Of a DNA stretch of 60,000 nucleotides, positions 10,957 to 21,460 are shown piece by piece. The stretch comes from Cryptomeria japonica (Eukaryota > Streptophyta > Pinopsida > Cupressales > Cupressaceae). The position numbers and the translations under genes are program-made. Numbering within the stretch: position 1 is the first letter of the stretch; each line of letters begins with the position of its first letter. Location: contig NC_081410.1 in the NCBI RefSeq assembly GCF_030272615.1, positions 255,303,533-255,363,532 on the forward strand, written 5' to 3'. Under the pieces are notes generated by a model that worked only from the letters and a program-made list of their open reading frames with translations, had not been told where the DNA came from and searched no databases.

Positions 10957-11834
10957 TGTAATGTCCCCAATTTGGAGCTAAGGTAACGTTTAATAATGAA
11001 TGAGTGAATAATTAAAATAAGGCCAAAAAGCTTAAGTATTGTGCATAATATTTTAATTATTCGTTATGACTTAAGTTGGGGCCATTTTTAAGTTATAAAG
11101 TTATCTCTCCTAGGCGACTTTACTTGGGGGCCTTTTAATAATTGAAACAACTTATATTATTTGCCTAAGTTGCTAATGAGGAATCTTCTAGAGGCATCTA
11201 AGCTTTTTGGCAGTGGCTGGGTTATTATTTAAAGGGTTCGATTGAGGAATTGGATTCATTCTATGGATCATTTATTTCTGAGTTTTCTCTCTGCAAGAAG
11301 GCGTGTTTATGCCTTTTCCTTGGGACGAAACCCCTGAGCCTGGAACTTGGATGCAAACCCAAGGTTCTAGTTCGAATATATTTCAGTTTGTCATACCTTT
11401 GCCAGCTGCAACTATATTCTCATATCAGAGGAAGGAAGAGACAGAAATCAGAAATCATACACCAAGATTGAAGGGTTTCAAAGTGCAAATCAGGCGTATT
11501 TCTCAGCTCAAAATCGCACCTCACAAATCAGCATCCCAGCTCATTCAGAAATCTCAGGGAATTGCAGCATATCAAGGGACTGGGAATGTTAAAAAGGCAA
11601 ATTGAAACCTACAGCAAGTCTGGTTTGATAATAGCCCATAATTCGACCCATGTATGTAAAAACTTTGTTTTTTTTGTCAATAAGAGCTCAGTAGTGTTGA
11701 ACTTTTAGAAATCACCTTTTTTCTATAATCTTCTCGATTGCATGTACAAATTTACTTATGTTGAGAATTAAATCTGAGCTTAAAATCAGTCAAATCCATA
11801 CTTTCTATCAAAAATCAGTAGTTAGGATATTTCA
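10957..11834 (+). repeat. 3' LTR of element G
   Basis: Starts TGTAATGTCCCC and ends GGATATTTCA, followed by AACAT at 11835-11839. It aligns throughout with 7332-8210. Confidence 0.92.
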
Positions 11835-12074
11835 AACATCCACACATTACTCCATCACAATCAATGAACTTCATCTAACATGAGGATATAACAAGAAACC
11901 ATGCAATATGTAGAAAAAACACCACTATCCGCCATGAATTCAATGAAAAGGATGTTTATTTACAAGCTTGGCAACAATTTCTGCCTTCTCCTCCTACTCC
12001 ACTCTACTTGCTAATGATTTGGTTGCTAACTTTACTAATTATTCTGTTAACCTTTACAAATGAGAGAGTGGAGC

Positions 12075-12082
12075 CTTATATA
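12075..12082 (-). promoter_or_regulatory. TATA box of LTR L3
   Basis: Minus-strand TATATAAG, at the position equivalent to 3277-3270 in L2, followed by the same CTCATTTGTAAAGGTT block. Confidence 0.65.
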
Positions 12083-13219
12083 GTGTTTTCAATACAATCG
12101 AATGGCTTGGATCAAATCCAAATCAATGATCAAGATTGAAAGATAGAAACCCTAATTAGGGTTTTTTACATCCATTACATAACATTTAATGCTCAACCAA
12201 TGATAAAATTACATTAAATAGGACACGTCTTTCTTTGAATGGTGACCAATGAATGATGAAGTTAGGTACATCGAATTTTGTGCCTCCACATTTGGTAGGT
12301 ATCCTCCTCTTTTGTTGAGTCAAGTTCATTGAGTTTGGACGCCTTGACTTGGAATGATGTGATTGGGTTGAAGATGACTAGGCACCACCTCAGCTCACTC
12401 CTTGTAACTCATCATAAGCTTTTGTGATTGGGCAATATCTCTTGATGCTCCACATTTCCAATTGCCTGAGGTGATCATGGTGGGCGATATTCCCAAATTG
12501 GATCATCTCAAAGTGATCTAGTTGTTAGGTTTGATTAACTCTTTTGAAACTATCTTCTGCCTTGATCACATTTGCATTCTCTTTCTCATGTGTGGAAACT
12601 CCTTTATGATGTCCAGAACTTGTTCTTGCATTGTTCCCCATCTTGAATCTCCTATCTTAGATTACCTCCTTATCTTGACAAGTATTCTTGGATTTCCGAA
12701 GGAAATTGAAGATAGTCACATGTTCCTTCCTTGATGTTGATCTCTACACTTGCCTTGTAGTGCCTTTCCTTTGATGCCTCCTCCCTGTCATGATTCCTTC
12801 ATGCTTATGAATCTCAATGTTGTAAGTCCTCCATTGTATTGGTGATTGATCTTCCTTGCCTTGTTGGAGCATTCCTTGTCTCTTCTCATATCATGAAGTT
12901 CCTTCCCTGAAGTGTTGCAGAGCTTTTCATCCTTAATGTTGATTCTTCCCTTGCACTGGTAAGCTTCTTGATGCTGTCTGCAGTCTGCACCTTCATCCTT
13001 TTCTTCAATCATGCAAAATAACCAAAGAATGTATCAAACACACATGGTATGGACAGACTTCACAAACCCTCAATCTGATATGTGCTCTAAATGATGGTGA
13101 AATGATGATTTGTTTTCTGCTTTACACGTCCGATTTCTGAATTGCTAGGGTTGATTTCACACTGATTTCAGGTCTGATTGGTGTTTCTACCAAGTGGTAG
13201 ACAAACTTGCTGCATTTCA

Positions 13220-14315
13220 CCAATACTATTGTGGATTTGAGGCAGAGAAGGAAGTTTTCTTCCTTGGCTGTGGATTTGGAGGTGCCGGGGAAGACTTCTT
13301 CCTAGGCCGTGGATTTCAAGGTGTGAAGGAATATTGCCTAGGACTGCCATGGATTTTGGCCAGGGAAGGAAGTTTTCTTCCTTGTGAAAGTTCATCCTCT
13401 ACCTTCAAGGTTTTGATTGTCATCTTTGTCCTGGAGCTGATCCCAATCTTCATGTCGAGTCTTGATCTACTTATGTTTGCTGATAAAGTCCTCTTAATAT
13501 GTGTTTATCTTGATCTTCTTCTTGACCTTGGGGTTGTCATCCACTTCCTTCCAGCCGTGGATTTGAGGAGATAAAGGAAAAAATCTAATGATGGCTGGGG
13601 ATTTCAGCATGTAAAGGAAGAATGCATCCTTGGTCATGGATTTGGGGGTGTGAGGGAAGATTTCTTCCTAGGCCGGGGTTTTGAGGGATCGAGGGAATTT
13701 TGCAAGGAAGTCCGTGGATTTCAGCATGCAAGGGAAGATGATCATGATGGCTGTGGATTTCAGACAGTGAGGGAAGAACTCTCCTCTTTCAATTTACTTT
13801 AAAGCATTTTATCATCATTCATCAAGGAATTTTCATCATCACTCAACAAGGTATTGAGATTACTCATCATTGCTTTCAAATTCTTCAATTGTTCAACCTC
13901 CATAAGGTGCGGATCCTAGCAATTCAAGGAGAAAAGCACCCTTACGCTGTGCATTAGAGGAGGTAAAGGAAAAACGTCCACCTTGGCCGGGGATTTGAGG
14001 AGGTAAGGGAAGTTCTTGAATACGGTCGATGATTTGAGCATGTAAAGGAAGGATGATGGCCGGGGCTTTGGATGGGAAGTGGAAAATGTCAAGGAAGGCC
14101 GTGGATTTGGAGGGGAAGTGGAAAACTTGCTTGCCTCCCTTAAGTTATGGTTGCCTTAATCACTTTCACCCTTCATCAAACTTATTCCTTTGCTTGATCA
14201 AATATCAGAATGTTGCACTTACCATTGCCAAGTCGTGGATCCTATCAAGTCAAGGGACAAAAATCATCATCCACCTTCCTGCCCGTGGATTTGAGGCAGT
14301 GAAGGAAGTATTTGC
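13220..14315. repeat. Array of about 16 GGCCGTGGATTTGAGG units (L3 U3)
   Basis: A degenerate unit of about 40 bp, core GGCCGTGGATTTGAGG followed by a spacer and GGGAAG/GGAAGG. Copies lie near 13226, 13266, 13303, 13346, 13550, 13590, 13629, 13669, 13708, 13748, 13983, 14023, 14060, 14098 and 14280, with weaker ones near 13905 and 14240. Clusters are separated by AT-rich, TTCATCAAG-containing spacer. The array occupies the same U3 position as the hairpin arrays of L1 and L2 but has an unrelated sequence. Some units are framed by TTCCT and GGAAG and could pair weakly. Confidence 0.85.
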
Positions 14316-14762
14316 TCTTTATTCAGTTTTGCTAACTTCAACACTTAAGCCTATCCATTTACTTTCACTATCATGTTGATCCTTATTCAATTTACTTCAA
14401 AGCCTCCTTATCCTCATTCATCAAGGCAACCTCATCATCACCTCAGCCTTGATTGATCCTCATCAAGCACTTCATCTCAATTGATTGCTCATCTTTCCTT
14501 GATTATTCCTCGTTTCTATGTTCTAACCTGAAGATATCCACTTGCTCGCTTGACTGCTCATCGATCACTTAAGCACTTAGAGCTGAGAGGACCTCAAATC
14601 AATCCAAAGGGAGACCTGACTGCTGCTAGACTGCCTGCCTTGATCACTTCCTGACAATCAAAGGCACCGCATCTCTCACAAGCAAAGGTTACAGACTTGA
14701 AATTATTGCCAAGCTATACGACTAAGCTAAGACAACTATGCTACCAAGCAAAAAAATGGGGT

Positions 14763-14779
14763 CTCCATTTGCAATGGAG
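14763..14779. other. Terminal hairpin of LTR L3
   Basis: CTCCATT, loop TGC, AATGGAG. Relative to L2 (CCCCATT/AATGGGG) both partners of one base pair have changed and the 7-bp stem is preserved. Confidence 0.75.
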
Positions 14780-14802
14780 CGATGTGTGAAAATGTCACAA
14801 CA

Positions 14803-16240
14803 GGTAGCTCCTGAAAATTTGTGTTAATATCACCAAGTAGTCGTGACTATTAACCTTTGGATCCCGGAGACTACATCAGCACCACTTAGTGACAATATAA
14901 AAGTCAGATTTCACAGAATAAGTCCCCATGAGCAGGATGGGCTCTTTACTGCATGTATGACAGTGAAGGTGGGACCCATCAGCAATACTAATGTCAAAGG
15001 TAGGAACTTTGTATTTGATAAACCTAGGGCAGGGTATATTATTAAATCGAAGAAGTTATGAGCACTTCCATGGTCAATCAAAACTACAACTTTTTTCACT
15101 TTGATAAAGCCCTCCACTTGTAATTTAGAGGGAATGGATACGCCTCTCACGGCTACTAATGATGTGGTGGACTGCAGTGGAGACACCAGCCACCTCAATT
15201 AGCCAAACTCAACCTTTAGTGGAACATTTATGGTAATGGGATCATGGCTCCTTATATGAACGACTTCGTTGATTACAAAGCTCTTCTTGAGCAAGTTTAT
15301 TTGGATTGATGCTGCTATCTATTGAACTTTTAGCCTCATTTGAGGTGACCGTCTTAAGAGGATTATGTTGTCTTGTTGGAGCAGCAAGGAAGCTCTTCCC
15401 TTTGCTCCATCTCTTAAGCATTTTTCTTTTGGACCTTGCTTGTGAGATGTCTTTATCAAGGTCCCTGGGTCTTAAGTGTTTCCAGATGGTTTTTCAGTTC
15501 TTGAAGTCCATCAACAAACAAGGAAGCTTGTTGTGTGTTAGACATACCTCAAACTAATCTGGCATGATCTTTGAAACTTTGTACTATATTCATTAACAGA
15601 CTTCTGATATCCTTGATGCAGGTTACAAAGCTCCGTAATTCTTGTCATCTGCAGCCCTTTTGCTGAAAACATCAATAATCAAATCCATAAATTCTTGCCA
15701 AGTGAATAACTCATCATGTTCACCACATTTTGCATCCGAGTCATAGCAATGTTACCATTCGTAGGCATCTCCTTAAAGATGAAGCTAAACAAACTGAATT
15801 TTTCCCACATCAGACAGAGGAGCATTTTAAAATACACTCTAATTATGCATCCATACTTATGGAAAAAATGTCAGTGTACTATCAAAATTTGGAACTTCAA
15901 TATTTTGCATGCGATGTTGTGGACCTGTCCTAGTGTAGTCTTGTCCACCAATATCATTCCTCGTTGGCCTATGGGCATTAAAATCATACTCATATGAAGT
16001 TTGCATCGTTGGCATTTTAGGTCTGCTTTTCTTATGGGATCATCGCTGAAGTCTCAAGCTTCTGTTGAGGGTTTGGACGTGGTGGAGGAGATGCATCATG
16101 TCTGGACTTTCACAGGGGTTTCAAAACCTATGATGCAATTCAGCTCCACGAGAATCATGACCATGTTGATGCTTTCACCTTGTTTTGCTTTTTATTATGT
16201 TTTCCAGGGTTTGGCCTTGTCCCCACTCCCAGTCATGTGA
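14803..16240 (-). pseudogene. Element H: decayed Ty3/gypsy gag and protease
   Basis: The minus-strand translation shows a gag relic: NIEVPNFD near 15890, MPTNGNIAMTRMQNVVNMMS about 15770-15710, and ELCNLHQGYQKSVNEYSTKF about 15640-15580. It is followed by a protease with VVVLIDHGSAHNFFD at about 15100-15050, equivalent to the DSG/DTG aspartic site but reading DHG, with SerGly-to-HisGly damage. Several frameshifts and stops interrupt it. The order from right to left is gag then PR, and it continues into RT at 2394-1836 once the L3 and L2 insertions are removed. The right edge is approximate: I see no LTR or primer site for H, so its 5' end is missing or unrecognised. Confidence 0.8.
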
Positions 16241-17815
16241 ACCATTTGAATCCCCGTTTCACCTTAGCATCCGAGTTTGTTTCCTTGAGTCTCTAGTTTC
16301 TCTCTTTTATTTGGGTTCCATTAATTCTTCTTAAAGAACTGTGTTGTATTTTCGTCGTTCTTGGTTTTTTCTCCTTAGATTTGTTCATGATTCCTTTTTG
16401 CAGTTTGGTGGGGTGAAATTCTTTGGCTCTGCAATAACATCCAAATCTAGACCTTCAATTCCCTTCCCCCCACCCCCACCCCCAAAAAGGCAATATTTGT
16501 AGTTAAAGCATGTACTGTGCAAAGCCCCATGCTTCTACCCAAGACAATAACAGTGAACAAACAGACTGACAAAATTTAATGCATTACAGCTGTTGTGACA
16601 CGACACAATGAAACACATAGCATGAATGTCAATGCACAAAGTGTGACAGCACAAGAAAAAGATGTGCATGCTATTGTGTGACTACCTCAATGCCCATACA
16701 AGAGGATAGAGTTTTCTCTAGCGGTGTGACCGAGTACTAGACCACGATTTCCATCTCTTGCAAATGGATAAGTAAAGGATGAGAATGATTCCCATTTCCT
16801 AGTCCAAGAAACTTGAGCATTGTCCCAGCCCATCATATAAACCAACACACATTTATATATCCTAAAACGATGTGGAAATGACATTCAAAACATAAGAAAA
16901 GTCTACTAGGATTTTGAACAGTAAGGTGTCACTTGGTCATCCTAATCTTGCAAGAGATGGCTCATTTCCTCACACTGCACAATTTACAACTCAAAGGGGA
17001 GAGAAAGTACAAGAGGACGTTAAACTTGACCAAACCAGGATGATAAGCATTGACAGCAGACCCTAGGGAACAACATTTATTTAGAATTTTTTTTTGTAAA
17101 TGGTTGGCAACTACCCATTGTTTAGGATTCCCCCTTTTGGACCCAAATTGACCCTTTTACTAGTTGAAATAGTCCAGGGCTATCCTGGATCACCTCTTTT
17201 ACCAATGCGAATGGCTGCTTTCTAAGAAGGGCAATTCTGGACTGTGCACAAGACCAAAATGTACTGTACGGTTCCTGGAGGCTTCGAAATTGATTCTGCA
17301 GGTGTCAAATGCCTCCTCAATAAGACTACTAACAAACATAGTCTCGAAATCAAAGTTTCAATTCCCGAAGGCATGAACCAAGATCAAAACCAAGGAAACG
17401 AGAGCAGTGTACATATATGATGCTTGAGTGGGTATAGGTGTTTAGCATTGTGGGAGTTAATTTCAATGGTTTAAGTTTGAGGTTACATTGGATTACTTGA
17501 GTGGTTGTAGCTGGTTACAATAAATGATACGAGTTTAACACAGAATAAGTGAAAATGTATAATGGCCATGAGAGGCCCAATGAGCTGCTTGTTGCAATCG
17601 ATTATATTCTTCATTTTAGGTGACAGCAAGTAGATTGTTTTTCACATGTGCTCACGTGAGGGTTTGTGTTGTTGATTTTGGATTTTCAGATACATCATAC
17701 CAGTTTGACAAAATTAATTAAAATTTAATATATTTATTTCCATTAGGAAATAAAAATACTTAATTTGTTTTTGCAGAGGCTAACATTTATTCTATATTGT
17801 TTTTGAATTTTGCAG
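16241..17815. other. No gene recognised; upstream flank of the MAM33-like exons
   Basis: Mixed-composition DNA with a C-rich run (about 16469-16491) and no confident ORF. Candidate 3' splice sites occur (TTTTTGCAG near 16410; TTTTTGCAG near 17776), so earlier exons of the downstream gene could lie here or further upstream. I could not identify one by protein similarity. Confidence 0.5.
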
Positions 17816-18504
17816 AAGATAAACCCTCCAAAACCATTTGCTGTCATTAAGGGTTCTCTAGACTCGTCTGGTCCAGTCTTGTCTAGAAACTATAACCAGG
17901 AGGAGATCAAAATTACTGTGTCACGTTTAGCTGATCTTGGAGAGACTGATAACGGGGATGATTCTAATGAAGAGAACATCAACCAACTATTTTTGATTGT
18001 GGTCATTGCAAAAGGTGATAAAGGGCCTGCCCTGCAGTTCCTATGTGACCTTTATCCAGATGCAATGGGGATACAATCTGTATCTTTGACAGAGAGAGAG
18101 AACCTGTCAATTCGAACAATGTTTCTTCCTAAAGGCTATCAAGGACCAGATTTCCGGTAAATACTAAACCTTTCTAAGAGAGGAAAGTTTTATAGGAGTT
18201 AAGAAGCCTCCACAATTCCAGTGTGGTAGCAATATTTAGCAATATTTAGCAATTGAAAGTTATCTTCTAATTTGTCTCTAAAATATTGTGTCTGAAATCT
18301 GATACTGTTTCAAAACTCCATAGGGATCTTGATCGGGAACTCCAGAAGGCCTTCCGCATTTATTTGGAAGAGCGTGGCATAAATGAGGAACTATTTCCAT
18401 TTCTACAAGCTTGGCTATATGTGAAAGAACATCGACATCTAATGCGGTGGCTAAAAACTGTTGGTACCTTCATTTCCAACCAAACAGTTCCTGGAAGCAG
18501 TTAA
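17816..18504 (+). CDS. MAM33/p32 (mitochondrial glycoprotein) family gene, last two exons
   Basis: Two exons joined at a clean intron. The exon 17816-18156 follows a TTTTGCAG acceptor. The 167-bp intron runs 18157-18323, GTAAAT to TCCATAG, phase 2. The exon 18324-18504 ends in TAA. The joined protein reads through RNYNQEEIKITVSRLAD, then an acidic stretch ETDNGDDSNEEN, LIVVIAKGDKGPALQFLC, YQGPDFR/DLDRELQKAF, RIYLEERGI and HLMRWLKTVGTFI. This is the order and spacing of the MAM33/p32 fold: beta-sheet core, acidic loop and paired C-terminal helices with a closing W-L-K helix. Family members are acidic trimeric proteins, mostly of the mitochondrial matrix. The N-terminal targeting exon is not visible, so this is either the end of an intact gene with a far exon or a truncated copy. 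The frame is free of stops, which favours recent function. Confidence 0.82.
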
Positions 18505-20865
18505 TTTAGTTGGAAATCATTTATTGATAGACATTCTACACAATACAAAAGCTCAGCCATTTGCAAGTGACACTGTGCAGCTGAATTGATTGTGGATAAA
18601 TTTTGGCACGTATTTCACTTTTGCAGAAGAGGATGTGGTATGAACATTGCACAGGTTATTTTAGTGGGTTCTGATATATTTATTAATGAATTGACATGGC
18701 ATAATATTCAGTACATGTACTCAGTTTTTTTGGGTCTCTGGTGCTCACATATATGATACAATTTGTTTTACTGCTCAATATTAGTATTTGGTCAAAACTA
18801 GAGCAGGTATGGTGAGTATGTCAAGTGCTTTGAGAAATTCACAACCAAATTAAGCTTATTGCAATACATAAGTAAATACTGAAACAGTCTTAGGATTAGA
18901 GAAATTAATTTCAGTAAATGTATACTGTAATTCATCATATATTTGAGTGTTGTTAAGCAACTGCTAAAGCTTATGGTTTTGATTTAGACATCTTCAGGTC
19001 TAATGATATGCTTCAATTACTCAGGCACTAGGTATCTCAGATTATTCTTTCTTCAGGCTGCTGTCTGTTGTTGCTGAAATTAGTTCATGTTTATTGCAGT
19101 AGCTCTCTAATTGTTGCTAAATGTGTTTTCTAAAACTATTAGTACTGTAACTGTTCTTGCAGTAATATTTCGTTTATAGGATGTTTCGGGTCAGTATTTG
19201 TCGAATTTTTTGTTAGGTTGATTTTTTATTTTTAATAGTCTGTTGTCAGACCATAACAATCCACTAGCTTCTTGATTTTAGTCCATATTATTGTGCCTAT
19301 GTGCTTGTACAGTGGCAACATAAATGATATTTTCTTAGTGAGCAGGAAGGATAGGTATGTATGTGACCGTTGCCAATTTTTTTTCCAAATTTGACTTATG
19401 AGTTAAAGCACCAATATATGGTGACATCCCTCACATTCATTGAATTATTGCAGCAGTGATACCAGAGGGAAAACCAATTGACAATGCTCGAGGTTACCTG
19501 TATGTTTTTTTTGTTTTCAATACTGGGTTCTATACCCCAACCAAAACTTGGTGCAGAAATTGAAGATGTTAATTACAGTGTAAAATCTTATTATTTATTG
19601 TCAATGGGTATGCTTTGGTGATGTAGGAGCATTTCAGTTGTCCAGCAATCAGCATCAACCAATTTTTTTGTTTTGGTAGCAATTTTGGAATTTTTGTGGT
19701 CTAATCTTGGATGTACACTTAAAATTATTCAAGGTCAAATGGTATCTTTCTCATTTTGGAAGTTTACCTTTGGTTGGAATCTTGGAAGGGCCCATTTGAT
19801 ACTTGGTAGAAAGTTCATGACACCTAGTAGAAGCCAAAGGGTCACAATTTGTGATAAGGGCACTTGGGGTGGTGGGCCACCTGCATCTTGTCCATTCAAC
19901 TTGCATGTGTAACCCTTATTTGCATGTAATTTTTACTTTGGGGCACTCATATGGAGGGGTGTTCTTTTTTATGACAAACCAACAAACCAATGAAAATGAT
20001 GTGATATTCCCAATACCTCCCTTATTACATCATTCTTCAATGGGGATAAGTGGACTAACAATACTTGATGAAACATTCATTAGTTCATAAAAAATACACT
20101 ATTCGTGACAAGCAATAGTGGATCTACCCTCACTACTCTTCCTTAAAAGGATTGACCTTATTGGAATTCATCCAAGGATAGGGAAGAACACATATACTCA
20201 TATAACCAAGAATAGGGATAAACACATCTATTTGAGGTCATACACAAATTTTGGATGGGAGCAAATACTTCTATTTGTCATTACTTTTGAATAGGAGACA
20301 CTTCTATTCATAGTAATTATGATTGACACAAACACATCCAATCATAATCAACAAATATGATTAAGAATAAACATATCCAATCATTATCACCCAACAAATG
20401 TGATAAGGGACAAGCACATCCAATTGTAATTAGGGACAAACACAACTAAAAACAACATTAAAAATTTACCTAATTCCAAAATTATTATAGCATTATGAAA
20501 GTCTTCAAATTATTGAATATAACAAAGATCCATAGGATAGTGGTTTCAGTTAAGGCTAATATAATTTACCTCATAGAATTTTTCTAATACTTTCTTTGAT
20601 GATTTATAAATGGGGTTTTCATAGTTAGATCTTAATAAATTTTAGCCTATTAGGCCTATAATTTATTGGTAACTTAAAATTGACCTTGAACACCCATCAA
20701 GAAGGTTTTGAATAGGGAATGTTTCTAATATAGCCTTGTACTTGATAATACATTGAGACACATTTTATATATTTTATATGCTTTTACAAGTCCAAGTCTT
20801 ATTCACAAAGGGTATGTGCACCAAGTTGTAGTACCAAAAGGGGGTCTTGAGATGCCAATTTTTTT
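18505..20865. other. Intergenic; no gene recognised
   Basis: Likely 3' UTR of the MAM33-like gene at the start, then AT-rich DNA. About 20200-20460 has a loose repeat of CACATCCAATCATAATC and GATAAGGGACAA with no coding sense. Single ORFs of 60-80 codons here have no recognisable domain. Confidence 0.6.
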
Positions 20866-20869
20866 CCCC

Positions 20870-20997
20870 TTAAGATGTCTCTCCCTTCTTTTCTTCCCCT
20901 CTCCATCTCTGTCTCCCTCCCCCACTGTCTCATCATCTCTCTTCCTCTCTTATTAACTATCTTCATTGTCTAGGTCATACTCCCTCAATCCCCTCTT

Positions 20998-21051
<54 letters not shown>

Positions 21052-21408
21052 ATTCTTTCATCTCTCCTCTTATCCCTTCCTCCCATTTCTAGGTATCACC
21101 CTTCTTTTCTTCCTCTCTCCCTCTCTATCCTTCTCTCCCCCCTTATCCCCATCTCTCTCCCCCTTCCCTACTAATTCTTATTCTCTTTACCATCTACATC
21201 ATCAACTTTCCATCACACCCTCTCTAGGTTTCTCCCTCTTTCTCTCTCCACTTCTCTACATATCCATCCATATCTCATTACCAACCTCTCTCTATCCTCC
21301 TCCATCTATCTCAACCCTCTCTCCCTCCCCCTATCTAGGTCTCTCATGTCTCTCTCCCCCTCTAGATATCTTATATCTCTATATAACCCATCTCTAGTTC
21401 CCTCCCTC

Positions 21409-21460
<52 letters not shown>

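Larger units (their letters stand above)
7332..11834 (+). mobile_element. Element G: non-autonomous LTR retrotransposon with only gag-protease
   Basis: A complete element with LTRs of 879 and 878 bp that differ at scattered sites, flanked by AACAT at 7327-7331 and 11835-11839. It has a tRNA-iMet primer site (8212 on), one coding frame (8485-10896) with gag, a zinc knuckle and an aspartic protease, and a purine-rich tract before the 3' LTR. There is no RT, RNase H or integrase, and the 2.75-kb interior leaves no room for them. It must therefore have moved with enzymes supplied in trans by a gypsy relative. It sits inside solo LTR L3. Confidence 0.9.
6748..14802 (-). mobile_element. Family-L solo LTR L3, interrupted by element G
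   Basis: The two halves (6748-7331 and 11840-14802, about 3547 bp together) align with L2. Shared blocks include AAGGTATCTTATCCTCTCTTG near the left end, a stretch containing GGAATCACAAGGGG, the TTGGCAACAAT-CTGCCTTCTC block, AAACCCTAATTAGGGTTT, and the TGTTGTGAC terminus at 14802. The left terminus reads AGTTGATG where L2 reads TGTTGATG, one substitution. The flanks GGCAG (6743-6747) and GGTAG (14803-14807) are a target duplication with one change. There is no internal region, so it is a solo LTR inserted into element H. The later insertion of G at AACAT splits it. Confidence 0.83.

Noticed and set aside
13168-13574. 126-codon frame across the GTGGATTTGAGG array
   Set aside because: Produced by the repeat units (FFLGCGFGG-like translations).
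17225-17410. Short open stretch with FEIDSAGVKCLLNKTTNK as a possible first exon of the MAM33-like gene
   Set aside because: No similarity to the family N-terminus, no start codon context or clear donor site; it may be chance.
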